From Portunus trituberculatus (lineage: Eukaryota > Arthropoda > Malacostraca > Decapoda > Portunidae), in the NCBI RefSeq assembly GCF_017591435.1, contig NC_059301.1, forward strand, positions 6,798,560 to 6,862,559: 64,000 nt of DNA, read 5' to 3'. This document shows, piece by piece, positions 48,341-62,044 of the stretch. The notes below the pieces were generated by a model. It ran no database searches, was not told the origin of the DNA, and saw only the letters and a list, made by a program, of their open reading frames with translations. Numbering within the stretch: position 1 is the first letter of the stretch; each line of letters begins with the position of its first letter. The position numbers and the translations under genes were made by a program.

Positions 48341-50399
48341 GTAAGTTTTGATGGGTGTGTAGAAATATTCGTTTTTTTTTTACGGGATCACTTACTGATT
48401 TTGGTTTTCCTGTTCATATACATCTATTCGTCTATCTATCTACCTACCTACATGTATATCTAACTATTTACTGCCGTCTATTTTTCTATTAATCAATTTA
48501 TCTATCTCTATTTATTTATTTATTGATCTACCTATCAATCTACAGTACCTACCTATCTATCTGGCTGTCTATTTGTCTGTTTGTTCGTCTACATACATAT
48601 CTATCTATCAACATCTACCTGTTCATCTATCCATCTATCAACATCTATCTGTTCATCTACCTTCCTACCTAATTACCATCTATATCTGACTGTTTGTTGG
48701 TCGTCTATGTGTTCGTCTGGTTATCCACATGTGTATGATTTCTCCAATAAACACCTCTAAACATGTGTTATAAAGACAAATATACAGTAAATACAAGAAT
48801 AGATGGAATTCAGGAAGACTGTTATAAATGGCACACATAAGCCAAAGTATTAGTTCAAATAATCTCTTCATAGAAAAATCGGTGTTCCTCTAACGGTCTA
48901 ATGCGATAATTTTCTTCTGCAAGGCCATCACGCGTCGTGTTAAAAAAAAAAAAAAAACTCATGACATTCATTATATACTTCTTTTATGCACCACTACTAT
49001 AGTTCTCTTTTTTAACTCATTATTGTTAAAATTTTGGTTCCAAAAAAATAAATGTGATCAAAGGCTCTTCCTTCACTGACTGTTTTCACTGTGAGTCCGT
49101 GGATTATTTACTCGTGACACTCACTGCTCTAGTTCTAACTCGATTCGTTTGAAATGGTGACTCGATGCTCCCGATTCAGTGCGAACAATCATTCAGTTAA
49201 TGATCAACTCGTGAATCTTATTTCACTACTGCTCATAAACGAGTCTCCAATTGGTTGTGGTGAACTGAACGTGAAAAATCGTGTTGTATTGTCGATCATG
49301 GTCGCTTAAATAGATACTTTTCTTTTGAATTTTATTTTGTATTAGACGAATATCGTGTTACATAACTTCGCGTCAGAAAACTTTATGAACTGTACATGAA
49401 GACAATACTAGCGGACAAACCTGTAAGAAAAAAAGTGTGGAAAAACATCGTTAGTAGCAAGAAACCAAATGCAGCTTCATTTTGTTCTAGAAATATGGTA
49501 AAATGAAGAAAAACACCAGAATATCAAAGTGCAGGTGTTTTCTTGGGGCGGAAATGGGAGTGGGAAGAGAGACAGGAAAAATTATACGGGAGAAGGGAGG
49601 AGGAATGAAAGTGTCAGTGATGCGGGAAGGAGCAAGATTGAGAGCACAGGATGGTGGAATGGAATGGGGCGTGGCTGAGGAGGAGAGTGTCAGTGGGCGA
49701 GACGAGAGGGGGGATAGGAAGGCAAAGAGAGGAGCTGAGTGCTTTTTTTTTTTCAGGGTTATATATATAGCAAAGGTATTTATGAAGCACACCTGTAAAT
49801 CGTTTAAACTTTACACTAGATGGAATGATAGGTATTTGTTCCTCAGCTATTTACGTCTCTCTTCTGCATGTGGATATTTACAAGTTAATCTTTCCCCATG
49901 TACTAACTTAGTAAATGTACAAATAAATGAGTAATCGAAATGAGATGAAAGTGTTTGAAGATTGATGGTAGTATAATATTAAGGAAATGTTGATGTATTT
50001 TTACTTGTTTATTACGTTTATTTGTTTGTTTATCTATCTATTTATTCGCATCATCTTCAAATCTCTCTTACCACTGCTTTTATTCTGCTTGTCACCGTTT
50101 AGCGTACACGAGAGCGTGTGAGTAAGCCTGTAAGTGTAAGGTAATGATTGACCCAACACAAAATACACTGGCATCAACTCCTTTGGCTCAGGACTGGGGT
50201 TCGTCGCCTCGGAGAGCATCACCCTGGCGCTGCTGTCACCCGCCACTCATCCCCTCCTGTCCCTGGCGCAGCTTCCCGTACCACTACTTTATCACGTTTC
50301 AGTTTCTTATCTTAAGGGTTTTTAACTCGTATAATGGACATTACTGAAATTTCCAAGGCTATTTTCATTATTTCAATGATAGTCTAGCAAAGATATATT
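48341..50399. other. Unassigned DNA with CTAT-rich low complexity
   Basis: A pyrimidine-rich CTAT/CTAC run lies at 48420-48720. An ACTCG-rich stretch lies at 49090-49250. The frame at 49503-49934 has no recognised domain. Confidence 0.5.
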
Positions 50400-50409
50400 T
50401 GTATCAACA

Positions 50410-50670
50410 AAGGGGGAAACAGACATAAAAGTTGCCTATAATTTATGTAGCCTTTAGATATAGACTTTATGAGATCTCGAAGTGTTTGAAATTACCAGCT
50501 CGGGGTACGTTATCTAGTATTGATGGACAATTTATCATTCTTCATTACCGAAGGGGAAAACAAACATGACAACTCGAGTTTCATAGCTGTGGCATTTCGA
50601 AATAGTCTTTATGAGATCCTGAGGTGTCTGAAAATCATAGCTCGGGATATGCTAGCTAAACTGGTCGGAC
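50410..50670. repeat. Imperfect tandem duplication, period about 140 bp
   Basis: Two units share GGGGAAACA, CTTTATGAGATC, GTGT(T/C)TGAAA and AGCTCGGG(G/A)TA in the same order. Confidence 0.7.
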
Positions 50671-50881
50671 AGCTGAGAGGACCGGCGCTTCAGCTGACCC
50701 TCGCAGGCAATAGTTCGGACCCCTCGCCACATTAAGCAGATCGACTGTCAGCGACGCCGTCCACTTGACCACCGCAACACTGGAGGATGCACGTCCACGC
50801 TGATATTGAAACTGATTGACTTACGGCGCCGAAATTATTGAGTCATATGGCGCCGAGTTTAGTTAGGAGACTCCATGTGAC

Positions 50882-50912
<31 letters not shown>

Positions 50913-51152
50913 TCTGGTTGTAATACCTAATAAGTGGTAATGAAATACGCGCGTCCACTGTCCTTCCGCATACCTGTCTGTGCATGGTATACAGTGTCAG
51001 TGGTAAGCAAATCAGCGTCATGACATAACGTAGCGGCGAGCTTCAGCTGTCAGTGCCGTCCAGAGCAGAGCCTCACCAAACCAGCCTGCCAGCCAGCCAT
51101 TCTAGGCCCTCCCGGTGATACGCACAACACAACACAGTTATTTATAAAAATA

Positions 51153-51189
<37 letters not shown>

Positions 51190-51289
51190 ATCGATGCATG
51201 TAAACACTACAAAGAACACAACACTTGCTGCGTCGCCAAAAAATCCACGGACACTAGTTAAATTTTAGTTAGAAGTGAGGAGGAGGAGA
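50671..51289. other. Unassigned GC-richer DNA with short (GA)n and (GT)n
   Basis: GA repeat at about 50886-50912, GT repeat at about 51154-51187. No gene seen. Confidence 0.5.
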
Positions 51290-51968
<679 letters not shown>

Positions 51969-51970
<2 letters not shown>

Positions 51971-52534
51971 TGTCGCGCCCAAAATACTCGTGTGTGGTGG
52001 CGGCAGCGGCGGGTGTTGCAAGTCTTGTGTGCCAGGAACCTCCACAGCTCCATCCACCTCTCGCCGCCATCACCGCCTCCTTCAGCTGCTCTCCCGCCCC
52101 CTTGCACTCCTATGTAGCATGTCCTCACGCTCCTGTTCCTCCTCCACCTTCACATCCACCTCTTTACTCCTTTTCAGCCCTGCCATACATAACTGAGCTT
52201 CCGCCATCACACTCCTCATGAAAAAGATGCTACGAATCTGATGCAAAAAAAGAAAAGAGAGTACCAGTGAACAAAGTGATTGCAAAACGAAAGATTCAGT
52301 GATTTTAAAAGCTTACAGAAAAAGAAAAGTTAAGGTGAAGGGGGGCGTGAGAACAGTCATTCTGGTGACCGAAGGAGGACTGAAAACTACGCAAGCTTAG
52401 AGGAACGCCGAGGGAGGAAGAGGTGGATTCACTGCCCGGCTCCTCGCTGCTCCTCCGGGAAATGTGACCAGTTGCTGCCCGCCATGTCTTCCTTTTGGTA
52501 AGTGGAAACGCAGCGTGAGGAGATAATGGGTGCA

Positions 52535-52596
<62 letters not shown>

Positions 52597-53334
52597 TGGG
52601 AGAAGAAATAGCGTGAGAGGAATAAAAAAGAGGAATTAGAAGAGAAAACGTATAAAAGCGTATTCCGAACTGAACACTGTATAAGTGACGAACAGAACGA
52701 GAGGAAGTAGTCAGAAAGAGCGACGGTGAAAGAAGAGCAGAGATTCCTGTGGTGAGTGGAAATAGAACAGATAGAAAGAAGGGATAGAAATGGACGTAAG
52801 GAGAGAACAAAGGAAGAAGAAATGAGAAGGATAATGAGAGTGAAAGGATAAGGGAGTGTATGGAGAGGAAATGGATGAAAGCAATGGGTAAAGGAGATAT
52901 GAAGGAGAGGGAAAAAAGTTAAGAATGAGAAGACAAAGGAACATTCCCAAGTGAATAGAGTTTACAGGATGGAAGCAAAGACAAAAAAAAAATTATAATA
53001 ATAACAACAACGGAAGAAAAAGGCATAAAAAGGGCGAGTAAGAGGAATGGAAGGAAGGGAAACTGGGAGTGAGAAACAAATAGCAGTGTTCCTAAGCAAA
53101 TAACTTCAAATGTACTTGAATAATACTTAAGAATGAAGGTAAAGGCAAAAAGCGGAAGAAAAATAGATAAGAGAAGTGAGTGAGAGAGGAATGGAAGGAA
53201 GGGAAACTGTGAATGAGAAACAAATAGCAATACTCCCAGGCTTATGATCAGTCAACTACACTGTCGCTAGCCCAGCCCCGAGCGTCTGTGTCACCTTTCT
53301 GAGTTACCCACAGCGCTACTGAAAAAAAAAAAAA
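51969..53334. other. Unassigned DNA with (GA)n and an imperfect tandem repeat
   Basis: GA repeat at 52538-52593. GGAATGGAAGGAAGGGAAAC, followed by a similar block of about 30 bases, occurs at 53042 and 53189 (period about 147 bp). No supported coding sequence. Confidence 0.55.
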
Positions 53335-54845
53335 ACTGCATTACCTTTATGGTTTCAGTCAGCATCGTGATACGGAAAAAAAATGGCGAGATGATGATGA
53401 GAATACGAAATCTTGATCACCTCACTGCTCATCCACAAAGTAACATCACAGTGCAGTTGTTCAGATGGCATGAAGTCGTCGTCTTATCGAATTACTGGTA
53501 TAATTATGCAGGGCTCGTGGGTCCAAGGACACCTGTGTTTATCTTTCTGTCATATCTATAGCTTGCAGAGAGTGCCGTGTTACTGTGTAGGGTTCAAATA
53601 GCTCTAATAGCGTTAAAATTAATACCACAGTGATGCCAGAGGTGATATAAGATTCCCTCGATGTCTTTCTGATAGTGTCACTGATGCCTAAATAGTCCTA
53701 TGAGCTTCCTAACGCCGCCACTTGCGTCTACCAGATTAATTCATTTATCTGTTGTCCCATTGTTGCCAAGTTTACCACTGACTCCCCACTGTTGGACGAG
53801 TGGTGGGGTGTTGTATGATCCTGGTGGTCCCTCTACTGCGAGCCAGACCTGCATGCACCTGAGGGAGGGGTAAGCGAGGCAGGGAGAAATGACTTGAAAA
53901 ATGGCAAGGGAAGAGAAGCAAAGTGGAAGGTAAGGGAGGTGAAGAATGGTGGGAGAGAAGTGACGGGGGAGAAATGGGAAGGGGTGAACGAATGTAAACG
54001 GAAAGGAATGGCAAACAAGGAGTAAATAGAAGTGACTGAAATGAAAAAAATAAATAAATAAGGATCTTGTGTGACGTTGGACAATGGAACCTAGTAAGGG
54101 AAAAACAGGAAGAAAGAGAAGGCTTCACGTGACAAGATCATATTGGGATACTAATGTACCTCCTGTACAAATAAAAATGACTTATCTTGTTTGGGTTAAG
54201 TAGTACATGGATCTTTTGAAGTGGGGAGATGTTATGAGCTCAAATGTGACCCAGTTTAAGTTGTAAGATACAGTGTGGAAGAAAAGGATATGATAAAGCA
54301 ATGCTCCTTTCTGCTCACGTCTTCCTACAGCGGAAATAAACAAAAGAGATGATATGAACAATCTATAACTCAAGAAACAAGTTAATATTTTACTGTGCTC
54401 ACTATGTAGAATAATAATACACTGTTGCTTTATCCTGGAGGAAGGAAATGCATAGTAATGATAACCAGGTGTTGCTGCTTCACCTGTCGTCTGAAATTTA
54501 AGGAAAACAGATTTAATTACAGATAATTACAGATAATTACATAGGAAAAAAGACCACATGGATGCAAGGAAGAGAACAAGAACGAGGACAAGGACGAGGA
54601 GGAAGGGAGGAGCTTAAATTGAATAATGAGTGACATGTAAATGAATCAAAAGGAAGGACGAAGAGGGAGGGATAGAAGAAGAGCAAGAAGAGGAGGAGGC
54701 GGCTACTAAATAGTGACTTGTCTGTCTTGGGTGAGGGCCAGTGGAGCTATCCTAGTACATGCCCGACGTGCCGCTCCTGCCTCCCTCCCTCCCTCCCTCT
54801 CTGACTGCTCCCTCCCTCTCTTCCTCTTCTCTCCTGTTACAGAAA
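53335..54845. other. Unassigned DNA
   Basis: The first 120 bp resemble 47835-47945. GAGG-rich sequence lies near 54590-54700. No supported gene. Confidence 0.5.
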
Positions 54846-54847
54846 TG

Positions 54848-55648
<801 letters not shown>

Positions 55649-55692
<44 letters not shown>

Positions 55693-55779
55693 GGTAGGTA
55701 CACAAGTATAAATGCACTTACAGTAATATATACCGTAGGCCTGGCGCATACACACACACACACACACACATACACACAC
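55649..55779. repeat. (AC)n tracts flanking SINE A3 on its 5' side
   Basis: AC repeats at 55649-55688 and about 55750-55779 with other sequence between them. The second abuts the SINE head. Confidence 0.9.
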
Positions 55780-56004
55780 AGCTCAGTGGTTAGAGCGCTG
55801 GCTTCACAAGCCAGAGGACCGGTCTTCGATTCCCCGGCCGGGTGGAGATATTTGGGTGTGTCTCCTTTCACGTGTAGCCCCTGTTCACCTAGCAGTGAGT
55901 AGGTACGTGATGTAAATCGAGGAGTTGTGACCTTGTTGTCCCGGTGTGTGGTGTGTGCCTGGTCTCAGGCCTATCCGAAGATCGGAAATAATGAGCTCTG
56001 AGCT

Positions 56005-56007
<3 letters not shown>
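55780..56007 (+). mobile_element. tRNA-derived SINE, family A (A3), both ends slightly truncated
   Basis: Plus-strand copy beginning inside box A (AGCTCAGTGG), with a TTCACAA anticodon loop and box B-like TCTTCGATTCC, then the shared body to GAGCTCTGAGCTCAT. The last roughly 60 bp of the family A 3' end are missing. (AC)n flanks both sides in sense orientation. Confidence 0.88.

Positions 56008-56056
<49 letters not shown>
56008..56056. repeat. (AC)n, 3' flank of SINE A3
   Basis: About 24 AC units following GAGCTCAT. Confidence 0.95.
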
Positions 56057-56058
<2 letters not shown>

Positions 56059-56302
56059 GTCGCGGATACAAAGAGTATATCAGTAACACATTACGGTCTA
56101 CACAACACATATAGAGTGAACACTTCCTGGTATTCATGCAGCGTCTGGTGGTGCACATGACACATTAAGGCACTCGCATAGCATGGTGTGTATTGTAAGT
56201 ACGGCACTCGCATAGCATGGTGCACGTAGCGTAGTAACCCCAACGCTATTGTAAAGTGTCATGGTATGTATTGTAAGTATCTCATTGTACATACATGGAG
56301 GT

Positions 56303-57533
56303 CTGAAGAAGCAATGGATTGAGTTTCTTGAAGCTAGCCAATTTGGTTTTAGAAAAGGTCGGTCACAAATTTATTGAGTTTCTACTCTAGAATAGTTGAT
56401 AAAGTACAAGAGAGAGAGGATGGGTTGACACACACACACTATGGAAGTTAGAGGAGAAGGGTGGCTTAAAGGAAGCACATTGAGATGGATGAAGAATTAC
56501 TTAAGGGGAGAGAAATAAGGACGATAGTTAAAGATATGAAGTCCAAGTGGAGAACAGTAGACAGCGGAGTGCCACAGGGGTCAGTATTGGCACCAATACT
56601 TTTCTCGTATATATAAATGACATGCCAGAGGAGTGAACAGCTACATAAATCTGTTTGCGGACGATGCGAAACTGTGCAGAGTCATTAAACAAAAGAGGAT
56701 TGTGAAATACTACAGGAAGACTTAAACAAGATCTGGAAATGGAGCAAAAATGGGAGATGGAATTCAATGTGGACAAAAGCCATGTCATGGAAATGGGAAA
56801 AAGTGAAAGACGACCAGTGGGAATCTATAAGATGGGAGATGGAGTAGAACTAGAAAAAGTAAAAAAGGAAAAGGACTTGGGAGTGACAATGGAAGAAAAT
56901 AATCAACCGGTTAGCCATATTGATAGAATTTTCAGAGAGACGTATAATTTGCTAAGGAATATTGGAGTAGCATTTCACTATATGGACAAGGAAATGATGA
57001 AGAAATTGATAAGTACTAAAATAAGACCTAGATTGGAATATGCAGGAGTTGTGTGGACTCCCCATAAAAAGAAACACATAAGAAAATTAGAGACTACAAA
57101 AAATGGCTACAAGAATGGTTCCAGAATTTAAAGGGATGGCATATGAGGAGAGACTAAAGGCAATGGATCTACCAACCTTGGAGCAGAGAAGAGAGAGGGA
57201 TCTGATACAAGTTTATAAATTGATTAACGGAATGGATGAAGTGGATAATGAGAAACTGATCCTGAGAGAAGAATATGACTTTAGAAGCACAAGATCGCAT
57301 AGTAAGAAACTAAGGAAGGGACGATGTCTGAGAGATGTTAAAAAATTTAGTTTCCCGCAAAGATGTGTTGAGACTTGGAACAGTTTGAGTGAGGAAGTGG
57401 TGTCAGCAAAGAGTGTGCATAGTTTTAAAGAAAAACTGGATAAGTGTAGATATGGAGACGGGACCACACGAGCATAAAGCCCAGGCCCTGTAAAACTACA
57501 ACTAGGTAAATACAACTAGGTAAATACACACAC
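56303..57533 (+). mobile_element. CR1/Jockey-like retrotransposon family 1, copy D
   Basis: Plus-strand, 5'-truncated copy of the family at 15081-16290. It contains QFGFRKG, SGVPQGSVLAP, a readable LFADDAKLC box (about 56650), WEMEFNVDKSHVMEMGKSER, EKDLGVTMEENNQPVSHIDR, the ETYNLLRNIGVAFHYMDKEM segment missing from copy A, and a C-terminus to about 57477. Small deletions and frameshifts are present at 56360-56470. The 3' end is CAACTAGGTAAATA repeated, then (AC)n. Its 5' side is not an AC repeat. Confidence 0.88.
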
Positions 57534-57535
57534 AC

Positions 57536-57848
57536 GTCCGGTAGCTCAGTGGTTAGAGCGCTGGCTTCACAAGCCAGAGGACCGGGGCTCGATTCCCCGG
57601 CCGAGTGGAGATATTTGGGTGTGTCTCCTTTCACGTGTAGCCCTGTTCACCTAGCAGTGAGTAGGTACGGGATGTAAATCGAGGAGTTGTGACCTTGTTG
57701 TCCCGGTGTGTGGTGTGTGCCTGGTCTCAGGCCTATCCGAAGATCGGAAATAATGAAGATCGGAAATAATGAGCTCTGGGTTCGTTCCGTAGGGTAAAGT
57801 CTGGCTGTCTCGTCAGAGACTGCAGCAGATCAAACAGTGAAACACACA
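57536..57848 (+). mobile_element. tRNA-derived SINE, family A (A4), full length
   Basis: Plus-strand copy with head CCGGTAGCTCAGTGG, CAC anticodon loop, box B GGCTCGATTCC, full body and 3' end CAGCAGATCAAACAGTGAAA then AC. It sits 3' of copy D, separated by about six AC units. A 16-bp duplication (AAGATCGGAAATAATG) occurs near 57745-57768. Confidence 0.92.
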
Positions 57849-57929
57849 ACACGAGCGTACTCTTAAGAGCCAAGAGGGTCAGGTCGAGGCTGGCAACTGT
57901 ACGAAGTGGGTTTTTTGTTGTTGTTCGGG

Positions 57930-58043
57930 GCGATGATGGTGGTGGTGGTGGTGGTAGTGGTGTTGGTGATGGTGGTAGCCTAGTAGTATGGTGGTGTTGG
58001 TGATGGTGGTAGTCTAGTAGTAGTGGTAGTAGTAGTAGTAGTA

Positions 58044-58085
<42 letters not shown>

Positions 58086-58160
58086 ACTGTTGTTGTTGTT
58101 GCTGATACTGTTGCTGTTGTTATTGTTGTTGTTGTTGTTGATACTGTTGCGATAGTAGTA
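57930..58160. repeat. GGT and GTT trinucleotide repeats
   Basis: GGT/GTA triplets, then a GTT run (about 58045-58140). Confidence 0.95.
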
Positions 58161-58236
58161 GAAGTAAACAAAGAAACAAAGAAAGAGGACAGTCAGTTCA
58201 GTAGCACACTCCCATGGTTCTTTTTACAATGTGTAT

Positions 58237-58284
58237 GTAGAGTAATACCGGTAGTGTCTGCAGTCACTACCGGTATTACTCTAC
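58237..58284. repeat. Perfect 20-bp palindromic hairpin, 8-nt loop
   Basis: GTAGAGTAATACCGGTAGTG, loop TCTGCAGT, then its exact complement. It is flanked by unrelated sequence, so no larger inverted repeat is evident. Confidence 0.95.
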
Positions 58285-58458
58285 ATGGTACTCTATACAT
58301 GGTATTGGATCAATTGTAGTTAGATCAATTATTATTCGAGTTTTCCCGGAGATGGCTCAGTTTCTTCCTCTTCCTCCTCCCGTCTCCCTCACCTCCCAAA
58401 CTTAAGAAACTGACCACTTGAAAGGAATCAAATGACTTGTGTGGTTCCTAAGTTTGTA

Positions 58459-58493
<35 letters not shown>

Positions 58494-58834
58494 CAAGATC
58501 CGCCTCCCTTGTCTGTCTGTGTGTATCAACATCACCGCCGTGCCAGATGCCTCCACCACAACTACCACGAAAGAGTGACACCCATGGCTGAGGAAAATGA
58601 ATAATGAAAATAAATTATTAAAGACAGTCACTAGAAAATCTGAGTCTGTCATATACTGGTAGCATACATACAGACTATCTTCTATTGGCACTCTGCTTAA
58701 CTGGAGCTGGCAACTATCCCACCGTCTGCAGGGGGACTTCAGTACTGATGGATGGGACCATTGCCACCTAGCGGACGTGTCACATCTTTTCTAATACTGC
58801 AACATTTATTACGGCGAGGTGTCACCCTATAGCT
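58285..58834. other. Unassigned DNA with (GT)n
   Basis: GT repeat at about 58459-58489 with no retrotransposon attached. No gene seen. Confidence 0.5.
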
Positions 58835-58930
58835 CATATTCTGAAACGCTTTGTCATCTTACTACGAATGTTTTAAAAGACCATAGGGATGATTAGCTGG
58901 GTTAAGAGTGTTTTCTCATGCTATTAATAT
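58835..58930 (-). mobile_element. Family M MITE-like repeat, copy 2 (one arm)
   Basis: Contains TTCTGAAACGCTTTGTCATC, AAAGACCATAGGGATGATTA and GGTTAAGAGTG, the inverse of the right half of the copies at 60111 and 62045. Confidence 0.6.
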
Positions 58931-59434
58931 AGAATTTGTTAATCTGTTACAAAACAAAAAGAGTACCATTAAACAAAGCGAAACTTGAACTACGTAGTGA
59001 GGCTTTTGAGTGTAGTGGAGGTGCGGCGCAAGAGTTGTTTCAGAAAATAGTCACGTATTCCGTGTTTACATTGCATGATCCTGTTTCTGGTTGTCGAGTC
59101 TCTCCTCACGTAAAACACAACAAAGGAAAGGTCATGTTAAGAGAGACAGGAAGTGACTAACTGACAGACTAATTGATTGATTGATTGATTGACTGGCTAA
59201 CTGACTGATTGCTACAATGGCGCCGCAAGATCAAAGTCATATGTTTACTCGTTAAATGCCTACGGAGGAACATTTTCATACCAATGTTTCCATAATGTAT
59301 ATTACAGAAACAATATTTTCTTACAACACGATTGAAATACCAACAAACTTTTCGTACGCTTTCATGTGCTACTAATACAGTTGATTACGTTTTTTTTTTT
59401 TTTCGCCCTTTTTGTAGGTCTTAATTTGAACGCT
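58931..59434. other. Unassigned DNA
   Basis: Short GATT tandem at about 59170-59195. No gene seen. Confidence 0.5.
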
Positions 59435-59545
59435 TTAAGATGTCACAAGAAGTATTTTTCAAACGCCATAGACATGATTGATCGAATTTTCTTGGGTATT
59501 AAATTCTTCACATCAGCGACAGAGTAAACCTGTTAACTCTTTCAC
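59435..59545 (-). mobile_element. Family M MITE-like repeat, copy 3 (one arm, diverged)
   Basis: AACGCTTTAAGATGTCACAA, then CGCCATAGACATGATTGATC, matches the arm at 58835 at lower identity. Confidence 0.45.
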
Positions 59546-60074
59546 TACTGAACCATTTTTCCCATGATTATTTGTTAATTTAAGGACTTTTTTCTGTTTG
59601 TACCTTAATTAGTTCCCTAGCCTCGAAAAAAAAACTTTATATTCTTCTGTTTTTCTCTTTCTCTTCTTATCCTTGCTATATTTTTTTCACTCGTCTGATG
59701 TAAGCGGGTGACTAAAGCAGTAAAAAGGTTAAACCATCACCCAAATCACAAATAAACCTTCGAAACAACTATTAGCGTCTATAGGAGGCGATAGAAAATT
59801 GTCAAGAAAGGCACTGAGGCGTTTGAGAATTGCGCCAGAATTACACTTTTCCCATGGCAGAATCGAGGCGTGTTCGAGGAGGGCGCAGACATCACAGGCT
59901 GGGTTGGTGCAGGAAAAGTGTAACTAATCCTTATGAGTATTGCGGTGTGCGTGTCGAGGCTTCTGATGCGTTGGTGAAACAGTTTATGTGCGCTCACTGA
60001 CTTTTGACTCCCTGGCTCCAAATACGTACAGAACAAGTGCCGCCTGAATACAACGCATACTCCCTACCTTCTTG

Positions 60075-60075
<1 letters not shown>

Positions 60076-60107
<32 letters not shown>
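60076..60107. repeat. (CT)n microsatellite
   Basis: About 16 CT units next to family M copy 4. Confidence 0.95.
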
Positions 60108-60110
<3 letters not shown>

Positions 60111-60111
<1 letters not shown>

Positions 60112-60335
60112 CATATTCTGAAAGACGTCTTTGCTGTACTACTTCCACTACTTTTAAAAGGCACTAATTTGGGATACACAGGTTTCTAAGAGTGTTTTTT
60201 TTTTTATGGTTCTAGTGACAGATTAACGATACTTCTTTATTAATAACAGGAAAAATAGGTACTCTTGAGAACCCAGTTAGTCATCTCTGTGGTCTTTGAA
60301 AATAGCCGTGGCGAGATAGCAGAGCGTTTTTAATA
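60111..60335 (+). mobile_element. Family M MITE-like repeat, copy 4
   Basis: From ATATTCTGAAAGACG to AGCAGAGCGTTTTTAATACG, with the conserved middle blocks ATTAATAACAGGAAAAATAG, GAGAACCCAGTTAGTCAT and CTCTGTGGTCTTTGAAAAT. The termini are imperfect inverted repeats. A CT/GT microsatellite follows at 60340-60410. Confidence 0.65.
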
Positions 60336-60336
60336 C

Positions 60337-60384
<48 letters not shown>

Positions 60385-60671
60385 GTGTGTGTGTGTGTGT
60401 GTGTGTGTGTTTCCTCATCATTGCCTAATCGAGAAGCGACGAATGACTGCCTTGGAGATTACGTACATCAACACAAACTCGCCATTATTATGACCGCTGC
60501 TGTCACTACTGTATTCCTGTCACCACCAGCCTTTCTGCCTCTCCTGCTGCTGCTGGTTTTGCTATTCACCCCACAGAACACACAACGTCATGTACAGCGT
60601 CTAGATATATATTTCTTTTTCATCGATTTTACGTGGCCTGTGTTCATCTTGCTAGTCACTGTGCTAATTTA

Positions 60672-61317
60672 AGGCGGCGTCACACTAGCACTTTTCCGCC
60701 TTCTTTTTCCGTCAATTTTGTGACGGCTGACAACTTTTGCAGACGGTGGCCGTCACACACAAGCTTGCTTCCGCCTTTGCCGCGCTTGTCGATTGTAAAC
60801 AAACATGGCTCCTCATTCACCCCAGCAAGCCGCGGCTTTTTTGCACCTTATAATGTAATCAGCTGTTCTGTGATCCCAAAAGCAACGGTGACCTCTAATA
60901 CTCTCTATGAGAAATTCGTCAGTGTGTTTTGTCCACTGCTCATCTTGGCCAGCTACTTGGAAGTTGCCTTGAAATATTCAAAAGCGTCGCACATTCGCAC
61001 TCCCTGAAATGTACACAAACAACTGAGGAACTTTTCATTGCTAGGCTAGAAGAAAAAAAATATGTATACAAATATATATTCATCAACTCATTTAAATTTC
61101 TTGTCATGATAATAGCATTCTTCCGTTTAACAAAAAATATTTTTTTTTAATAAAAGTGTTGATTAGAAACCATAGTTCTTATTTTGACTAAAAATTGGCG
61201 CTAGACGAAAACGATGCGTTCCGTCTGACTCAAGACGACGGAAAGAGTTGACGGAAGAGTAAAAAGACGACGGAAATCGCCTGAGACGACGGAAAAAGTG
61301 CTAGTGTGACGCCGCCT
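60672..61317. mobile_element. PIF/Harbinger-like MITE
   Basis: The terminal inverted repeat AGGCGGCGTCACACTAGCAC is identical at both ends and continues as CTTTT(T)CCG. TTA lies on both sides (60669-60671 and 61318-61320). It is 646 bp. The interior has further inverted CCGTC/GACGG motifs but no recognised transposase. An ATGGCTCCTCATTCACC start near 60805 opens only a short frame. Confidence 0.85.
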
Positions 61318-61320
61318 TTA

Positions 61321-62044
61321 CGCTTCCATTACGCCACTGACTACTCAGAATGCGCCACATTCTATAATAACTATCATGACGCCGCTAATGTCCAAGCTCG
61401 CAGTGTCTCGTATCACTAAACACTGATATTTGCACGGACATCAAAGGAAAAGGCTTGTATGTGTAGAATTATCAATGAAATATCCCCTTGAACGAAACGT
61501 CTCATTACGCAAAAAAAAAAAACGGTAACATTCAGCACAAACACAGGGATGACTTTTCCTTTCCGGGTGTGAGTGAAAGTAGCCGCGGGGACAGGACGTG
61601 TGAATGATCTGCATCTCTGCTACCGCCTCCTGAATTATTACGGCGTCCGATCACTACTTTTACCGGGCTTTAGTGAAAGTTTTTAAAACTTTTACTAGTG
61701 GCTTGAGGCTTCCAGTAGAGTTTAAGAATGATTCCACACCAGTAACGTGAAAAAAAAACACGCACAACTCGACTAATCACATCTCTAAAAATAAAAAGTT
61801 GTTACGAGGGAGTAGAAAACGCGTTAAAATACAGGTTATCTTCACTTCCATGCATCTGTGAGGAGGTGAGAGCGCCTCAATACACATCCCTGGGGACTGG
61901 CAGGCTTCCGGAAGGCGACTCAAGGCCCACCCGTGTAACACCTGTCCGGGAAATAACTTGATACTAATTACCACAGCTGTTGAAGACGCCGCCCTCTCCC
62001 AGCTGATGCTACTCCCGTGCGTGCTAGTTGTAGTGATCATCTGG
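61321..62044. other. Unassigned DNA
   Basis: No gene or repeat assigned. The frame at 62040-61777 (-) has no recognisable domain. Confidence 0.5.
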
